Positions 1 to 8,914 of a stretch of 64,000 nucleotides of DNA are shown in pieces. The notes beneath the pieces are model-generated. The model was given only the letters and a program-made list of their open reading frames with translations. It searched no databases and was not told where the DNA came from. Numbering within the stretch: position 1 is the first letter of the stretch; each line of letters begins with the position of its first letter. Origin of the DNA: Fundicoccus_A sp052115865 (GTDB lineage Bacteria; Bacillota; Bacilli; Lactobacillales; Aerococcaceae); contig NZ_JBQKME010000001.1 of NCBI RefSeq assembly GCF_052115865.1, positions 544,008 to 608,007 on the forward strand, read 5' to 3'. The position numbers and the translations under genes are program-made.

Positions 1-117
1 ATCAAGTTGGTACTCGCTAACCACTAGCTGAGCGAGACCATCAATCCCTTTATGTAAATCCGTCTTACCACAAACAAGATAAACTTCACCCACTTGAGTA
101 AGATCAACGACCATCAT
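1..117 (-). CDS. tnpB: IS66 TnpB (Orf2) fragment, N-terminus only
   Basis: The frame opens with ATG-ATG at 117 and reads into VYLVCGKTDLHKGIDGLA, the hallmark N-terminus of IS66 accessory protein TnpB (Orf2). It overlaps the end of the upstream tnpA frame by 14 bp, as is common in IS66. The gene runs off the left edge, so I cannot tell whether it is intact. TnpB is required for IS66 transposition, though its biochemical role is poorly defined. Confidence 0.8.
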   Translation of the reverse strand, partial: MMVVDLTQVGEVYLVCGKTDLHKGIDGLAQLVVSEYQLD

Positions 118-289
118 TAACCCCCACATTTAACAGAATACTGAGCTGATCGAGGTCAATGTCATTGAATATTTGGATAGATAATCCTTCTTTCTTTAAA
201 CTTAGAATCATTTTCTTTTGAGACTGGGGATTCGACTTTTCTTTTCGATGAGCGGATGATTTAATTTTGACGACATCCAACTTCTCCAT
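104..289 (-). CDS. tnpA: IS66 TnpA-like accessory protein (short)
   Basis: A 61-residue protein whose second half (LSIQIFNDIDLDQLSILL) matches the conserved end of IS66 Orf1 proteins. It lies directly before tnpB and overlaps it. Typical IS66 Orf1 proteins are about 100-130 residues, so this is a short or N-terminally divergent version; the first half is basic and rich in serine and lysine. The start codon has AAGGAAG upstream at the usual distance. Confidence 0.65.
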   Translation of the reverse strand: MEKLDVVKIKSSAHRKEKSNPQSQKKMILSLKKEGLSIQIFNDIDLDQLSILLNVGVNDGR

Positions 290-365
290 TAGTAACTTCC
301 TTCTCTATAAGATAATTTAACTTTACAGGAAAAGGGAATCGGAGAATAGATACCAAATTTAGAAG

Positions 366-425
366 CACTTACTAAAAAATGATGCCAGTGAATTTTCACT
401 CATCAACATCATTTATTATAGAACC
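366..425. repeat. Palindromic dispersed repeat, copy B (inside the IS66 leader)
   Basis: The right arm 401-425 (minus strand: GGTTCTATAATAAATGATG then TTGATG) matches an arm of the palindrome at 18445-18500 in about 22 of 25 positions. The left arm (372-390) is a poor partner but keeps AAAATGATG, and an inner dyad GTGAAAATTCAC sits between them. It lies within the leader of the IS66 element. Confidence 0.5.
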
Positions 426-543
426 GATTTATCTTACCAAAATACTGGGCTATTTTGAATATACCTAATTTATACCCGCTTACAGACAAAGAACCAAATT
501 AACCAAAGAACTGGAGTTTTTAGTATGTATTGAGTTTGCGTCA

Positions 544-2706
544 CTAACCCTTCATATAGTTGTTAATATTTTTGAAATTATCATCAATCTTTTGTTGTAC
601 TTTTTCTAATCCAACACTTGAATCACATAAATCTTCTTCCATCTTTAGATCTGAACTAAATTTCCCTCCAAGTTTAGAATATAAATTTGAATTATCATTA
701 AAATGCGGGTCGAGGTATTTGTAAAATGGTTTACTAATCAATGAGCCTCTATTATATAACAAATAATCATTAGTGGCTGTTTCATGAGAAATATCATAGG
801 TATAATCACAGATGCATACATTGCCTAATTTACGGGTTTTAGAAATGATTACTTCTTTACGATCATTTATAGTAATTAGTATATTTTTAGCAACGATTGC
901 TTTAAATTTAAAATTCCCAGTAGAAAGGGCACCGATTAAATGTCCCATTTCGTGGATATAAGAAACATATTCTTCTAGAATTTTTGTAATATAGTCTACG
1001 GTAATATCTTTTTCTTTAATTTTTCGACGAAATTTATCTTTTACATCAGGTTCTTTAATTTTTCGACGAACTTTATATTTTACATCAGGTTCTTTAATTT
1101 TTCGACGAACTTTATATTTTACATCAGGTTCTTTAATTTTTCGACGAACTTTATCTTTTACATCAGGAACCATTTTTTTAACAAAATCTTTTACATCAGG
1201 AACCATTTTTTTAACAATATCTTTTACAGCATCATCAATAGTATCTATACAATTACTATCGTTGTATGCAGGAGTAGGTTTAAATGGATTTATTTTTAGA
1301 TTTAGAAGATAATCTGTTATTTTAGATGTTTGAAAATATATTTTATTCGCATCACCATCTATTTTTTTATTTATTATCACTGATTCAATTAGAGTTAAAA
1401 ATCTATAAATAACATATCCGTTAATATCATATTCGTTAATATCATATTCGTTAATATCATATTCGTTAATATCATATTCGTCTTGATAAAATTTTTTGAA
1501 AGAATGATCTGTTAATGGAAAATTATCATGTGCATCATCATTTTTATCTATGAAATATGTATGATGTATATCTTGCCAAGTTATTTTCTTTTTTGGATAT
1601 TGATTAGGAATTTTATTGAGGGTCTTATTGATTGATATGAACCCTGGTATGTTTCTTGATTCTGGAATAATTTCTTCTAAATATTCCCATTCATCTTCGT
1701 TCCAATCGGTTATAGGTTTGCCTTCGACCCATTCATAAACAATAGATCGAACTCCATTAATATTTTGAAAATTATACCGATGGATAGAATAAACTTTTTC
1801 ATTTTCGTAAAGTTTTAAAAGAGAATTTTGATTCTTCCTTGCAAGACCACTTGGTGTTCCACTGCCGCCGCTCAAATTATTATTTACTGCACTAGATGAC
1901 TTATGGTTATTAACTTTATTCTGTTGAGTAGGAAAAATGATTTCAATATTCTCATCTGCTGTAGCTACATTACTAATAGGAACATCGGAGAATCCAAATA
2001 AATCACTAAAGTTTAAATCTTTAGGATTGTTTATATCTTTACTTAAATTATTTGATAATTGAGATAAACTTTTAGACATTTTGTTAATTATATTATCGTA
2101 AAAGTCCTCTAGCAGAGATCTAACGTAACTAATATGAGTAATTAGTGTCTCATTTACATAATCGATAAACTGAATGAGTCCTGCGAGAACATCATTACCA
2201 TCTAAATATTTTAAGAAAGTTGTTTTAATCTCATTATTTTCTTTTCCAACTCCATTTATAAAAAAATCTACAGAATCTTTAAACTCTTCAAAAATTTTTT
2301 TCAAATCTTCTTCCATACTAACGCTATCATTAATCAGAGTAAAATTATAGGGATTTTTAAAAGTTTCCAGTGTTAATGACACTAATTCATCTTGCAATTC
2401 TCTTGCAGCAGCTTGAGTAGCTACTACGTTTTCATCAAATGCATCAATGCTGTAAAGCATATGTTCGATACTATTTTCACTTTCAATCCAATCTTGAAGC
2501 TTAAGATTTATAGATTCATATGCTTCTTTTTCCCAATAATCTTTTATAGCTATTGCAGATTCCTGTAGGGGGATGAAATTATGTTTTAAATAAATCTTTT
2601 CAAGTTCAGTAAAAAATACATTTCTGATTATTTTAATTGATGCAGTATAACCAGAGTATGTATTGATAATTTTAGTGATTTCGTCTTGTGTTAAGCTATA
2701 CCTCAT
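544..2706 (-). CDS. Large multidomain protein: helical export-like domain, repeats, HExGH metallopeptidase-like C-terminus
   Basis: 720 residues; I do not recognise a named family for the whole. Residues about 1-210 are helical and clearly paralogous to the 247-residue protein two genes upstream (shared PLQ, W-IDSE/IESE-SIE, AFD, ESVSM/DSVSM and LKAIF/LKKIF blocks). A low-complexity Ser/Asn linker near 270-290 follows, then a central region with no recognised fold. Next come a four-fold DINEY repeat (about 407-428) and tandem 11-13-residue basic repeats such as KYKVRRKIKEPDV (about 497-562). The C-terminus has IHEMGHLIGAL near 583-593, an HExxH zinc-protease motif with the HExGH spacing seen in M50-like enzymes, but no obvious membrane segments. 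The ATG overlaps the stop of the FtsK-like gene by one base, so the two are co-translated. The layout (shared N-terminal delivery-like domain, variable linker, enzymatic C-terminus) resembles a polymorphic toxin or effector; that is inference. Confidence 0.6.
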   Translation of the reverse strand: MRYSLTQDEITKIINTYSGYTASIKIIRNVFFTELEKIYLKHNFIPLQESAIAIKDYWEKEAYESINLKLQDWIESENSIEHMLYSIDAFDENVVATQAAARELQDELVSLTLETFKNPYNFTLINDSVSMEEDLKKIFEEFKDSVDFFINGVGKENNEIKTTFLKYLDGNDVLAGLIQFIDYVNETLITHISYVRSLLEDFYDNIINKMSKSLSQLSNNLSKDINNPKDLNFSDLFGFSDVPISNVATADENIEIIFPTQQNKVNNHKSSSAVNNNLSGGSGTPSGLARKNQNSLLKLYENEKVYSIHRYNFQNINGVRSIVYEWVEGKPITDWNEDEWEYLEEIIPESRNIPGFISINKTLNKIPNQYPKKKITWQDIHHTYFIDKNDDAHDNFPLTDHSFKKFYQDEYDINEYDINEYDINEYDINGYVIYRFLTLIESVIINKKIDGDANKIYFQTSKITDYLLNLKINPFKPTPAYNDSNCIDTIDDAVKDIVKKMVPDVKDFVKKMVPDVKDKVRRKIKEPDVKYKVRRKIKEPDVKYKVRRKIKEPDVKDKFRRKIKEKDITVDYITKILEEYVSYIHEMGHLIGALSTGNFKFKAIVAKNILITINDRKEVIISKTRKLGNVCICDYTYDISHETATNDYLLYNRGSLISKPFYKYLDPHFNDNSNLYSKLGGKFSSDLKMEEDLCDSSVGLEKVQQKIDDNFKNINNYMKG
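1018..1215 (-). repeat. Intragenic tandem repeats, 39-bp and 33-bp units
   Basis: Four near-identical 39-bp units (1018-1170; minus strand encodes xKxRRKIKEPDVK) followed by two 33-bp units (encoding VKKMVPDVKDx). All units end in the same PDVK-coding block. Both lengths are multiples of three, so copy-number change would keep the reading frame while lengthening a basic linker between the central region and the HExGH domain. Confidence 0.85.
1420..1480 (-). repeat. Intragenic 15-bp tandem repeat (DINEY x4)
   Basis: Four copies of a 15-bp unit (plus strand TTAATATCATATTCG) encode the repeated pentapeptide DINEY; the last copy on the protein drifts to DINGY. The units are nearly identical at DNA level, which points to recent slippage. 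Confidence 0.85.
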
Positions 2707-4982
2707 TATTCAACCTCTTCCATAATGGCATCAAAATCTAATGATGGTGCTGTGACTTCTTTATGATTGATTCTATATTTTTTAAATGATCGCTGAGTAT
2801 TTAAACTTCTAATTTTGAAATCAATTACAATAGAATTTAGTCCTTTATGGGTAAATTCTACACCAGTACGAGTATAAATTTTTTCTATATTCCCGCTTAC
2901 AAAAATATACTCACTTTTATTAACGATATCACTTGGTATTTCTTCAGAAGCAATAGCGTTGATAAATAACATATTTAAATCAGATCCATTTCGCATCATT
3001 TCATTGAACCATCTTGGCATGCGTTCGATATGATCCAAGGTAGAAATCCAATAAATATCCTGTTCAAATCGTGGCATTTCACTGAAATTATCTATATAGC
3101 TCTGAATAAAATGCTTAATTGGACCATAATCAACTGCAGGGTTTTCCTTCTCGATAATTTGTAAATTAGATGCTAAATTTTCAGGATCAATGTGTTTAAA
3201 TTGAGAAAAAATATAATCTTTGTAGCTAAGGAATCTCTTTTGTAACGAGCTGTTAAAATTAATCATATTATTGATAAAAATAGTTAAAAATTCTTCAAGT
3301 GTTTGGGAGTTATATGCTGCATAGATTGATTTTCGCATATGGTAGCGATTTTTTAATATTTCTAACTGGTCTATATTATCAGTATCATATCTTAATGTTA
3401 TAAGAGATGAAAGATTGTTATAAGCATCCACCAATGGATTGAAATTAAAATGAAAATGATTTAGTGTTTGGAAAGGGGAAGATTTAAAATTCATTGCTAA
3501 TATATCTTGGACATATCCAATATCATCAATATTAGGTGATGCAATAAGGATGTTTTTATTCATGCCTTTTTCTATAAAAACAGTTTCTAAATCATATTCT
3601 TTATTCGAGTATACAACGCCATAACCCAGAGTAAAAACGTCTAAAAATTTATTTGGGTGTTTTGAAATGATATTAAACCTTCTAGATTTAATTTTATCTA
3701 GAATTGTGGTTAAATCATCTATATCTTCTTGATAATCCTCTTGATAAAATTTCTGTTTTTTATTAAAATCAAATTTTTGATTTTCGTCACAAAACAATTT
3801 TAGCCTTTCATAAAAAAATGAATCATCAATGCTACCGTCTTCATTTATTTTTTCATCGTCATTAATATAAGGAACGCGATATTTTATATTATCTTCAATT
3901 GCACCAGATTTATCATTGGCTAAAACATATCCAACTTGTAAAGTTGAAGCAGCAGAGTTACCCAAAATTTCAGAGGAAACACTGGCATCAGCAGGCAATG
4001 AAAAGCGTAATTTGAAGTTGGCCATCACTCTCGATGATAAGGAACCAGACATATCTTGAGACGCAAATAACAAATGAAAACCAGTTGCACGGCCCAATTT
4101 AGCAATGGAAGTCAATAGCATTTTTATTTGTTCACTTTGTCTGTAGGTTGACTCTTGAAACATTTGCTGAAATTCATCAACAATCAGCATAACACGCGGG
4201 AGAACAACCTGGAATTTACTTCTGAATTCTTTAATATTTTGTACTCCTAAGTAGGTAAAAAGGCTTTCCCGAGCTTTCATGCAATGGACAAGGTATTCAA
4301 ATAAACTAATGATATATCGAATTTCACTGGTCGCAGCCACTGCATTGATATGCGGCGTTTGATATTTAGTGACATACCGGCTTAATTCAACTTTTTTAAA
4401 ATCAGCGAGATAAATGTCTAACTCCCAGGGAGAGTATTCGGTCAATAGATTTTGTATAATATTATTTAAAAATACTGACTTTCCGGATCCTGTACGACCA
4501 GCAATCAATCCATGTACATTTATATTACCTAGTTTGATTGCCTGTAACTTAAATTCTTCTTCTTCAGCTAGACCAGGTCTTAAATTTATATGACTAGACG
4601 TTTCGTTAAACCAAATGTTGGCTTTAGGTGTATGATTTAAAGATAGTTGCTTAAAACTATCTGACATCATTAGCTGTTTAAATAACTTTCTACTGGCTTC
4701 TTGGTTGTTCGAAATATTAGTAAACAACTTTATATATTCCAAAGGCTCAGGACTGATTGTTATTGTGCTATTATCATATTCTACAGGTTTAATTATCTCA
4801 TCATTTATTCTTAAAGCTAGACCAATAGACTCGGGATCTTCTTCAAAAACTTCATTCACAAAAAGATCAGGTCTCTCATTTATCAAATTAATTAATTCAT
4901 CGATATAGAGTTCATATGCATACTGGCGACGTTCTTTAGTTTTTTTTAGCTGTTCTCTCTGTAGCTGACTAAAAATATCCAT
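2706..4982 (-). CDS. FtsK/SpoIIIE-type (EssC-like) motor ATPase
   Basis: About 758 residues from ATG 4982, chosen over GTG 4991 because AGGTGA sits just upstream of it. The first 150 residues have no recognised domain. A Walker A GRTGSGKS near residue 159, a Walker B MLIVDEF near 260 and the later LLFASQDMSGSLSSRV block are typical of the FtsK_SpoIIIE domain found in DNA translocases and type VII motors (EssC/YukBA). The second half (after about 430) looks like another P-loop-type domain without a clear Walker A. No transmembrane segment and no DNA-binding gamma domain are visible, so membrane attachment would need a partner; the adjacent 796-residue membrane protein is the natural candidate. 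It sits 15 bp after the helical gene and overlaps the next gene by one base. Confidence 0.8.
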   Translation of the reverse strand: MDIFSQLQREQLKKTKERRQYAYELYIDELINLINERPDLFVNEVFEEDPESIGLALRINDEIIKPVEYDNSTITISPEPLEYIKLFTNISNNQEASRKLFKQLMMSDSFKQLSLNHTPKANIWFNETSSHINLRPGLAEEEEFKLQAIKLGNINVHGLIAGRTGSGKSVFLNNIIQNLLTEYSPWELDIYLADFKKVELSRYVTKYQTPHINAVAATSEIRYIISLFEYLVHCMKARESLFTYLGVQNIKEFRSKFQVVLPRVMLIVDEFQQMFQESTYRQSEQIKMLLTSIAKLGRATGFHLLFASQDMSGSLSSRVMANFKLRFSLPADASVSSEILGNSAASTLQVGYVLANDKSGAIEDNIKYRVPYINDDEKINEDGSIDDSFFYERLKLFCDENQKFDFNKKQKFYQEDYQEDIDDLTTILDKIKSRRFNIISKHPNKFLDVFTLGYGVVYSNKEYDLETVFIEKGMNKNILIASPNIDDIGYVQDILAMNFKSSPFQTLNHFHFNFNPLVDAYNNLSSLITLRYDTDNIDQLEILKNRYHMRKSIYAAYNSQTLEEFLTIFINNMINFNSSLQKRFLSYKDYIFSQFKHIDPENLASNLQIIEKENPAVDYGPIKHFIQSYIDNFSEMPRFEQDIYWISTLDHIERMPRWFNEMMRNGSDLNMLFINAIASEEIPSDIVNKSEYIFVSGNIEKIYTRTGVEFTHKGLNSIVIDFKIRSLNTQRSFKKYRINHKEVTAPSLDFDAIMEEVE

Positions 4983-4997
4983 GTTAATCACCTATGC

Positions 4998-5741
4998 TTA
5001 ATGTTCAAACAAATGTTTGATGTCAGAAAAATCTGTATTCGCTGCATTTCCATCTGATTCTTGAGATAGAGTAGAAGCAGTATCACTTCCCAAGTTTTGA
5101 GCGGATGAGCCTCGTTCTGCAATCATATCATGTGCCTCTTGAAGTTGATTATTAATATTGTCTATTTGTAATTCAAGTGCAGAAAAAACGATTTTTACTA
5201 AATATCCAAAAGAAATATATAGTTGATTATCTTCTGCATTTTTAGAGATAAGACTTTGTAGATTCTCATGTTGTGTGCTAATTATATTTTTAAATTGATT
5301 AGCAGTATTAGTGAAATCCTCAAATATCGCTTTCAAATCTTTTGACATACTGACAGATTCGGTAATAGGACTTAACTTAATCTCTTTTTCAAAAAGGGTT
5401 TGAGTCTCTTCTAACAAATCATCTTGTAGTGCCTTTGCAACTTTTTGTGATTCATTAGATTGATCGTCAAAAGCGCCCATGTTTTTTAAAATATTTTCAA
5501 TGCTTGATTCACTATCAATCCATGAGCGAATGGTCGTAGAAATTTGATCATTTACTTGATTATTCCATACATCTGCCAAAATTTGAGTTGTTTTTTGAAG
5601 TGGCGAATATTGATGGGTCATATATATATTTTGCATCTCTTCAAAAAAAGATTCTAGTCCATTTTCAATTTTTTCAATAGAGTCTGAATAGTTAGTGAAC
5701 ATCGCATCTCTGACTTGATCGTTTAAGTTAATTTTAATCAT
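4998..5741 (-). CDS. Helical protein paralogous to the N-terminus of the metallopeptidase-like protein
   Basis: 247 residues, predicted mostly alpha-helical and rich in Gln, Asn and Asp, with no signal peptide or membrane segment. Residues 1-160 align with the first 170 of the 720-residue protein downstream: PLQKTTQ against PLQESAI, WIDSESSIE against WIESENSIE, ESVSM against DSVSM. The C-terminal 45 residues are a polar Ser/Asn/Asp tail ending in FSDIKHLFEH. A similar FSDLFGFSD stretch occurs after the paralogous domain in the larger protein. Size and helix content recall WXG100/LXG-type export substrates or chaperones, but no WXG motif is present. GGAAGGATG precedes the ATG. Confidence 0.6.
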   Translation of the reverse strand: MIKINLNDQVRDAMFTNYSDSIEKIENGLESFFEEMQNIYMTHQYSPLQKTTQILADVWNNQVNDQISTTIRSWIDSESSIENILKNMGAFDDQSNESQKVAKALQDDLLEETQTLFEKEIKLSPITESVSMSKDLKAIFEDFTNTANQFKNIISTQHENLQSLISKNAEDNQLYISFGYLVKIVFSALELQIDNINNQLQEAHDMIAERGSSAQNLGSDTASTLSQESDGNAANTDFSDIKHLFEH

Positions 5742-5766
5742 GTATATACATCCTTCCGAAAGAGTA

Positions 5767-8157
5767 TTATAGTGGTTGAAAATTATTATTGTTATCTAAT
5801 TCATAAATATTGGACTTTTTGCCATCGTAAAATGATTGCAGATGGTTGATAAATGAATCTTTATTAGTAAGTGTTTCATCTGTCCAATTATCTTTTTTGA
5901 TGAAGAAAATTGGCAAGTACCCAAGTTTAGAACCATTATTTACAACACGCCAAAAGTCATCGTTTGATATTCTTTGATTTGATTGAATTTTTGTTAAATC
6001 TGGTACAAAGAAGAAATTAATAATTTGCTTTTTATACGTGGCTGTGCGCCCATATTTCATTTCTTGCATTTGATTATAATCGTCTATCGTATTAGTGATT
6101 GAGGAAATTTGTAACATACTATTATTGATAGTTGATGCGAGAGTAGGGACATCACTTATAATTTCAAGTATCCCTTGTTCTTCTAAGCGTTTAAAATTGA
6201 TCGCATGATTTTGTACATCAGTGATAATAAATCTAATTAAATCTAATGGATAGATACTAAAACTGGCTTCAATTAATATTTGAATAAAGTTAAATAGTTT
6301 TTCAGATAAATTTTGATCAGAATCAAAATCATATAAAAAGACAATTGGCAATTGATGATGAGTCAATTGAGTAAAATCAACTAGATTTTGCTCGTCCTTA
6401 TTTCTTTTATCATGGTTCTGGATAAATAATCTATCTGGAAATTGCCCCTTAACTTCATATCCATTCACATTATTAGTAAATAGCCCTTCTCCAAGGGGTC
6501 TCAACTCCTCAAGAATATTAGAAATCGATTGAGTCAAATCTTTTTTATGTTCATTGAGATTCTCGACCTTTTTATGTTTGCTTTCAATAAAGTTTCTAAC
6601 TATTGAAATATAGTTGTCATAGTTTCCACGTAATCTATCCATAAGCTTAATTAGTTTAGAAATTGTAGACGATTCAATTTTATTAATCTCATTCATATAT
6701 TTACTTTTAACATGATTTATTCGTGAAGAAAGATTATTTAAATAATCTTGTTTAGCCAGGGCATTTTCGAGTTGTTTTATAGCTTCTTCATGAATTTGAT
6801 TTTTCACTTCTTTTTCAGCTTGAGATACTTTGTTTTCGAGCTCTAGTTGCTTCTGTGTATTTAAAGTCAAAATACTATCTGTATTTTGTTGTGCAAAATG
6901 ATGACTGATATCATTAATTGATAGGGCTAAATATATTGAGTCGACGTTTTTGTTAATTAATTTATTGATTTCTTTGCGTTTGCCAACAAATAACAGTTGC
7001 TTTTCATCTAAAAACTGAAGAATTTTGTCGGGAAAAAGCAGTGCATCGTTAGCTTTATAGGCTAAAAATGCGACACCAATTAATAAGATAAGCATTATAG
7101 GAATCATCAGTATTGTAACTGATATATCGAATAAGCTAATAATCCACCAACTTAAAGCGGCTCCAAGTATACTAAATATGACACTTTTAATAGTGCTAAA
7201 TAAAAAACGATCATAAAACAGAGTATAAAGCATTGACCCTACGAATACGGGGATAATAACTTGAAGAATAAGCGAACCAATTGACACGATAATAGCTGAA
7301 ATAAACTGAGATATACCGGGTATTAATAAAACAATTGAAGCACCGAATATAAAAATCAAAGCGGGTAGTAATGCATTAGCTAGAAACTGAGCCCACTTTG
7401 GATAATGATAGACATCCGTTTCAAAGCTAGGAGTCTGGTTTATTTTCTCTATGATATCGTCCAATTTATAATCTGAATAGTCAACGCAATCCGAATTGTT
7501 TATAGATGACCAAAAGTTTTTATCTAACATATTCAAAGAATTAAGTTGGTCAAGTTGATTCCTTATTTGACTGGCATTAGAATGATAATTTAAATAATTA
7601 TGTATATTTTCGTATTCATCAAGATAAATATCTTCAGGATCTTTAATATTATGGATGTGATCTTCGAAATCATTTTTAGCAAAAGTTAGATCAAAATTAT
7701 TTATAACTGAGTCCGGTTCAGCCTCAAGCCATTTCTCAATTGATTCGACAGTTAGTAATTCGATAAGATTAGTATGTGTTTTATTTAATAGATAATCAAT
7801 ATATTTTTTGATTTTATCTTGCTCAATATTAAGCGCGTCTATATCATTTTGTTCTTTCTTTCGGGCTTCTAAAATATCTGATTGTTCGGTTTTCTTAATT
7901 TCTGAATATTCGTCATAAAATGATGATAGTTCCGAGTATAAGTGTGCATCGATATTTTTAAATTGTGAAATATTGTTATTACTAAATATTTGTTCAGGTG
8001 ATCTGCTTGATTGAATATTTGAAATAATATTTTCAGCATGGGATATTTGTTTTTTATTTTCTTGTATATCTTTAGTTATTTTGTTTTTATCGTTCAACTT
8101 TTGTCTATACTCGTTTAACAATTTTTTATAATCATAAAATTGCTTGAGTTTATCCAT
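5767..8157 (-). CDS. Coiled-coil membrane protein of the FtsK-linked operon
   Basis: 796 residues from the ATG at 8157, which has GGAGG at the right distance; an upstream GTG at 8172 overlaps that ribosome site and is rejected. Residues 1-120 are coiled coil, and a soluble part runs to about 250. Four or five hydrophobic segments cluster at about 255-368. A long coiled coil (about 380-560) leads into a C-terminal alpha/beta-looking domain after 600 (PIVFLYDFDSDQ, PLDLIRFIITDVQ) without a Walker motif. It is the first gene of the operon, with 25 bp to the next gene. A plausible role is membrane platform for the separately encoded FtsK-like motor, so that together the two resemble a split EssC. 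That role is inference; I do not recognise the family. Confidence 0.6.
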   Translation of the reverse strand: MDKLKQFYDYKKLLNEYRQKLNDKNKITKDIQENKKQISHAENIISNIQSSRSPEQIFSNNNISQFKNIDAHLYSELSSFYDEYSEIKKTEQSDILEARKKEQNDIDALNIEQDKIKKYIDYLLNKTHTNLIELLTVESIEKWLEAEPDSVINNFDLTFAKNDFEDHIHNIKDPEDIYLDEYENIHNYLNYHSNASQIRNQLDQLNSLNMLDKNFWSSINNSDCVDYSDYKLDDIIEKINQTPSFETDVYHYPKWAQFLANALLPALIFIFGASIVLLIPGISQFISAIIVSIGSLILQVIIPVFVGSMLYTLFYDRFLFSTIKSVIFSILGAALSWWIISLFDISVTILMIPIMLILLIGVAFLAYKANDALLFPDKILQFLDEKQLLFVGKRKEINKLINKNVDSIYLALSINDISHHFAQQNTDSILTLNTQKQLELENKVSQAEKEVKNQIHEEAIKQLENALAKQDYLNNLSSRINHVKSKYMNEINKIESSTISKLIKLMDRLRGNYDNYISIVRNFIESKHKKVENLNEHKKDLTQSISNILEELRPLGEGLFTNNVNGYEVKGQFPDRLFIQNHDKRNKDEQNLVDFTQLTHHQLPIVFLYDFDSDQNLSEKLFNFIQILIEASFSIYPLDLIRFIITDVQNHAINFKRLEEQGILEIISDVPTLASTINNSMLQISSITNTIDDYNQMQEMKYGRTATYKKQIINFFFVPDLTKIQSNQRISNDDFWRVVNNGSKLGYLPIFFIKKDNWTDETLTNKDSFINHLQSFYDGKKSNIYELDNNNNFQPL

Positions 8158-8374
8158 GATAGCTTCCTCCACTAGTTCATTATCTAACTATATAATATAC
8201 CAATTTTTAAAATTAAGTCCATAAGTGCATTGGAAATTATTGATTTTTAATCTAGTTTTATCAAACATATGTTATAGGAGGTGCTTCTTTTCGACTTGCT
8301 TTGGCTCTAGCGTTCAGCACTCTTATCTAAGAATAGGGTCAAGGAGGAAAGTGAAAAGGTCCTTGACGTTGTAC
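8158..8374. other. Intergenic region upstream of the FtsK-linked operon
   Basis: AT-rich at 8173-8270, where the operon promoter should lie on the minus strand; I could not pick one convincing -35/-10 pair. The rest (8275-8374) looks like remnant sequence bordering the transposase pseudogene. Confidence 0.3.
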
Positions 8375-8905
8375 TTAGCCTAGATAGAAGCTCCTTGTCG
8401 CTAGCCTAAGAAACCTCTCTAGTAAAGTAATCCGAGACAATGTCATTTGTTGACTTAAATCCAATATTTTTCGATGAATATTATTGCCTCGATTAACGTA
8501 GCACCGATGGGCTTTCTTTAGAGCTTTTACACTGGTAAATTCACGACAAGTATAAAAGCGCTCCACATCTTCACGATGGCTTCGCTCGACGATACCGTTT
8601 TGACAGGTTGAATAAGTACATATCTTCTTAAACTCTATCCTTTTAAATTTGAGAATTTCCTCAAAGATTGTGAGTTGCTCTGTGACATCTGCATCTTTGG
8701 TAAATTCGAGACCATTATTGGTTTGAACCGTTTTAAAGGAAAAACCTAAACCTTCCTCTAAATTCAATAGAAAGTTTGTCGTAAAATGGTAATATCATAT
8801 TCCACGCGTATCAACTTTAAGCAATACATAGGGACATACTTAATGTCAATTAGGACCTTATTGCTAGGATGGGTCACCTTCATCACTTTCCAAGTAGACT
8901 TAGGA
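8375..8905 (-). pseudogene. Integrase-core transposase fragment (IS481/IS3-like)
   Basis: A 130-residue frame carries the second half of a DDE/rve domain: TNNGLEF with the second acidic residue, then CQNGIVERSHRED with the catalytic Glu region. The upstream part continues out of frame to about 8905 (DIKYVPMYCLK-like). It is related to the pseudogene at 24365-25327: both contain a YVNRGNN-HRK block. No helix-turn-helix part is left and no inverted repeats were found. Its insertion probably removed the 5' half of the histidine-kinase gene next to it. Confidence 0.7.
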
Positions 8906-8914
8906 TAGGACTTT

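Larger units (their letters stand above)
1..483 (-). mobile_element. IS66-family insertion sequence, tnpA-side end (cut by the window edge)
   Basis: Read on the minus strand, the element starts at 483 with GTAAGCGGGTATAAATTAGG. GTAAGCG is the terminal signature of IS66-family elements. About 195 bases of leader follow, then a TnpA-like and a TnpB-like reading frame in the usual IS66 order. The rest of the element lies beyond the left edge. It ends only 60 bp downstream of the stop of the large metallopeptidase-like gene, so it may have separated that operon from further genes. The eight bases outside the tip (484-491, agacaaag) are a candidate target duplication; the other copy is not in the window. 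Confidence 0.8.

Noticed and set aside
544..8157. Complete type VII secretion locus
   Set aside because: Only the FtsK-type motor is a clear match; WXG100, EssA, EssB, EsaA and EsaB-like proteins were not seen.
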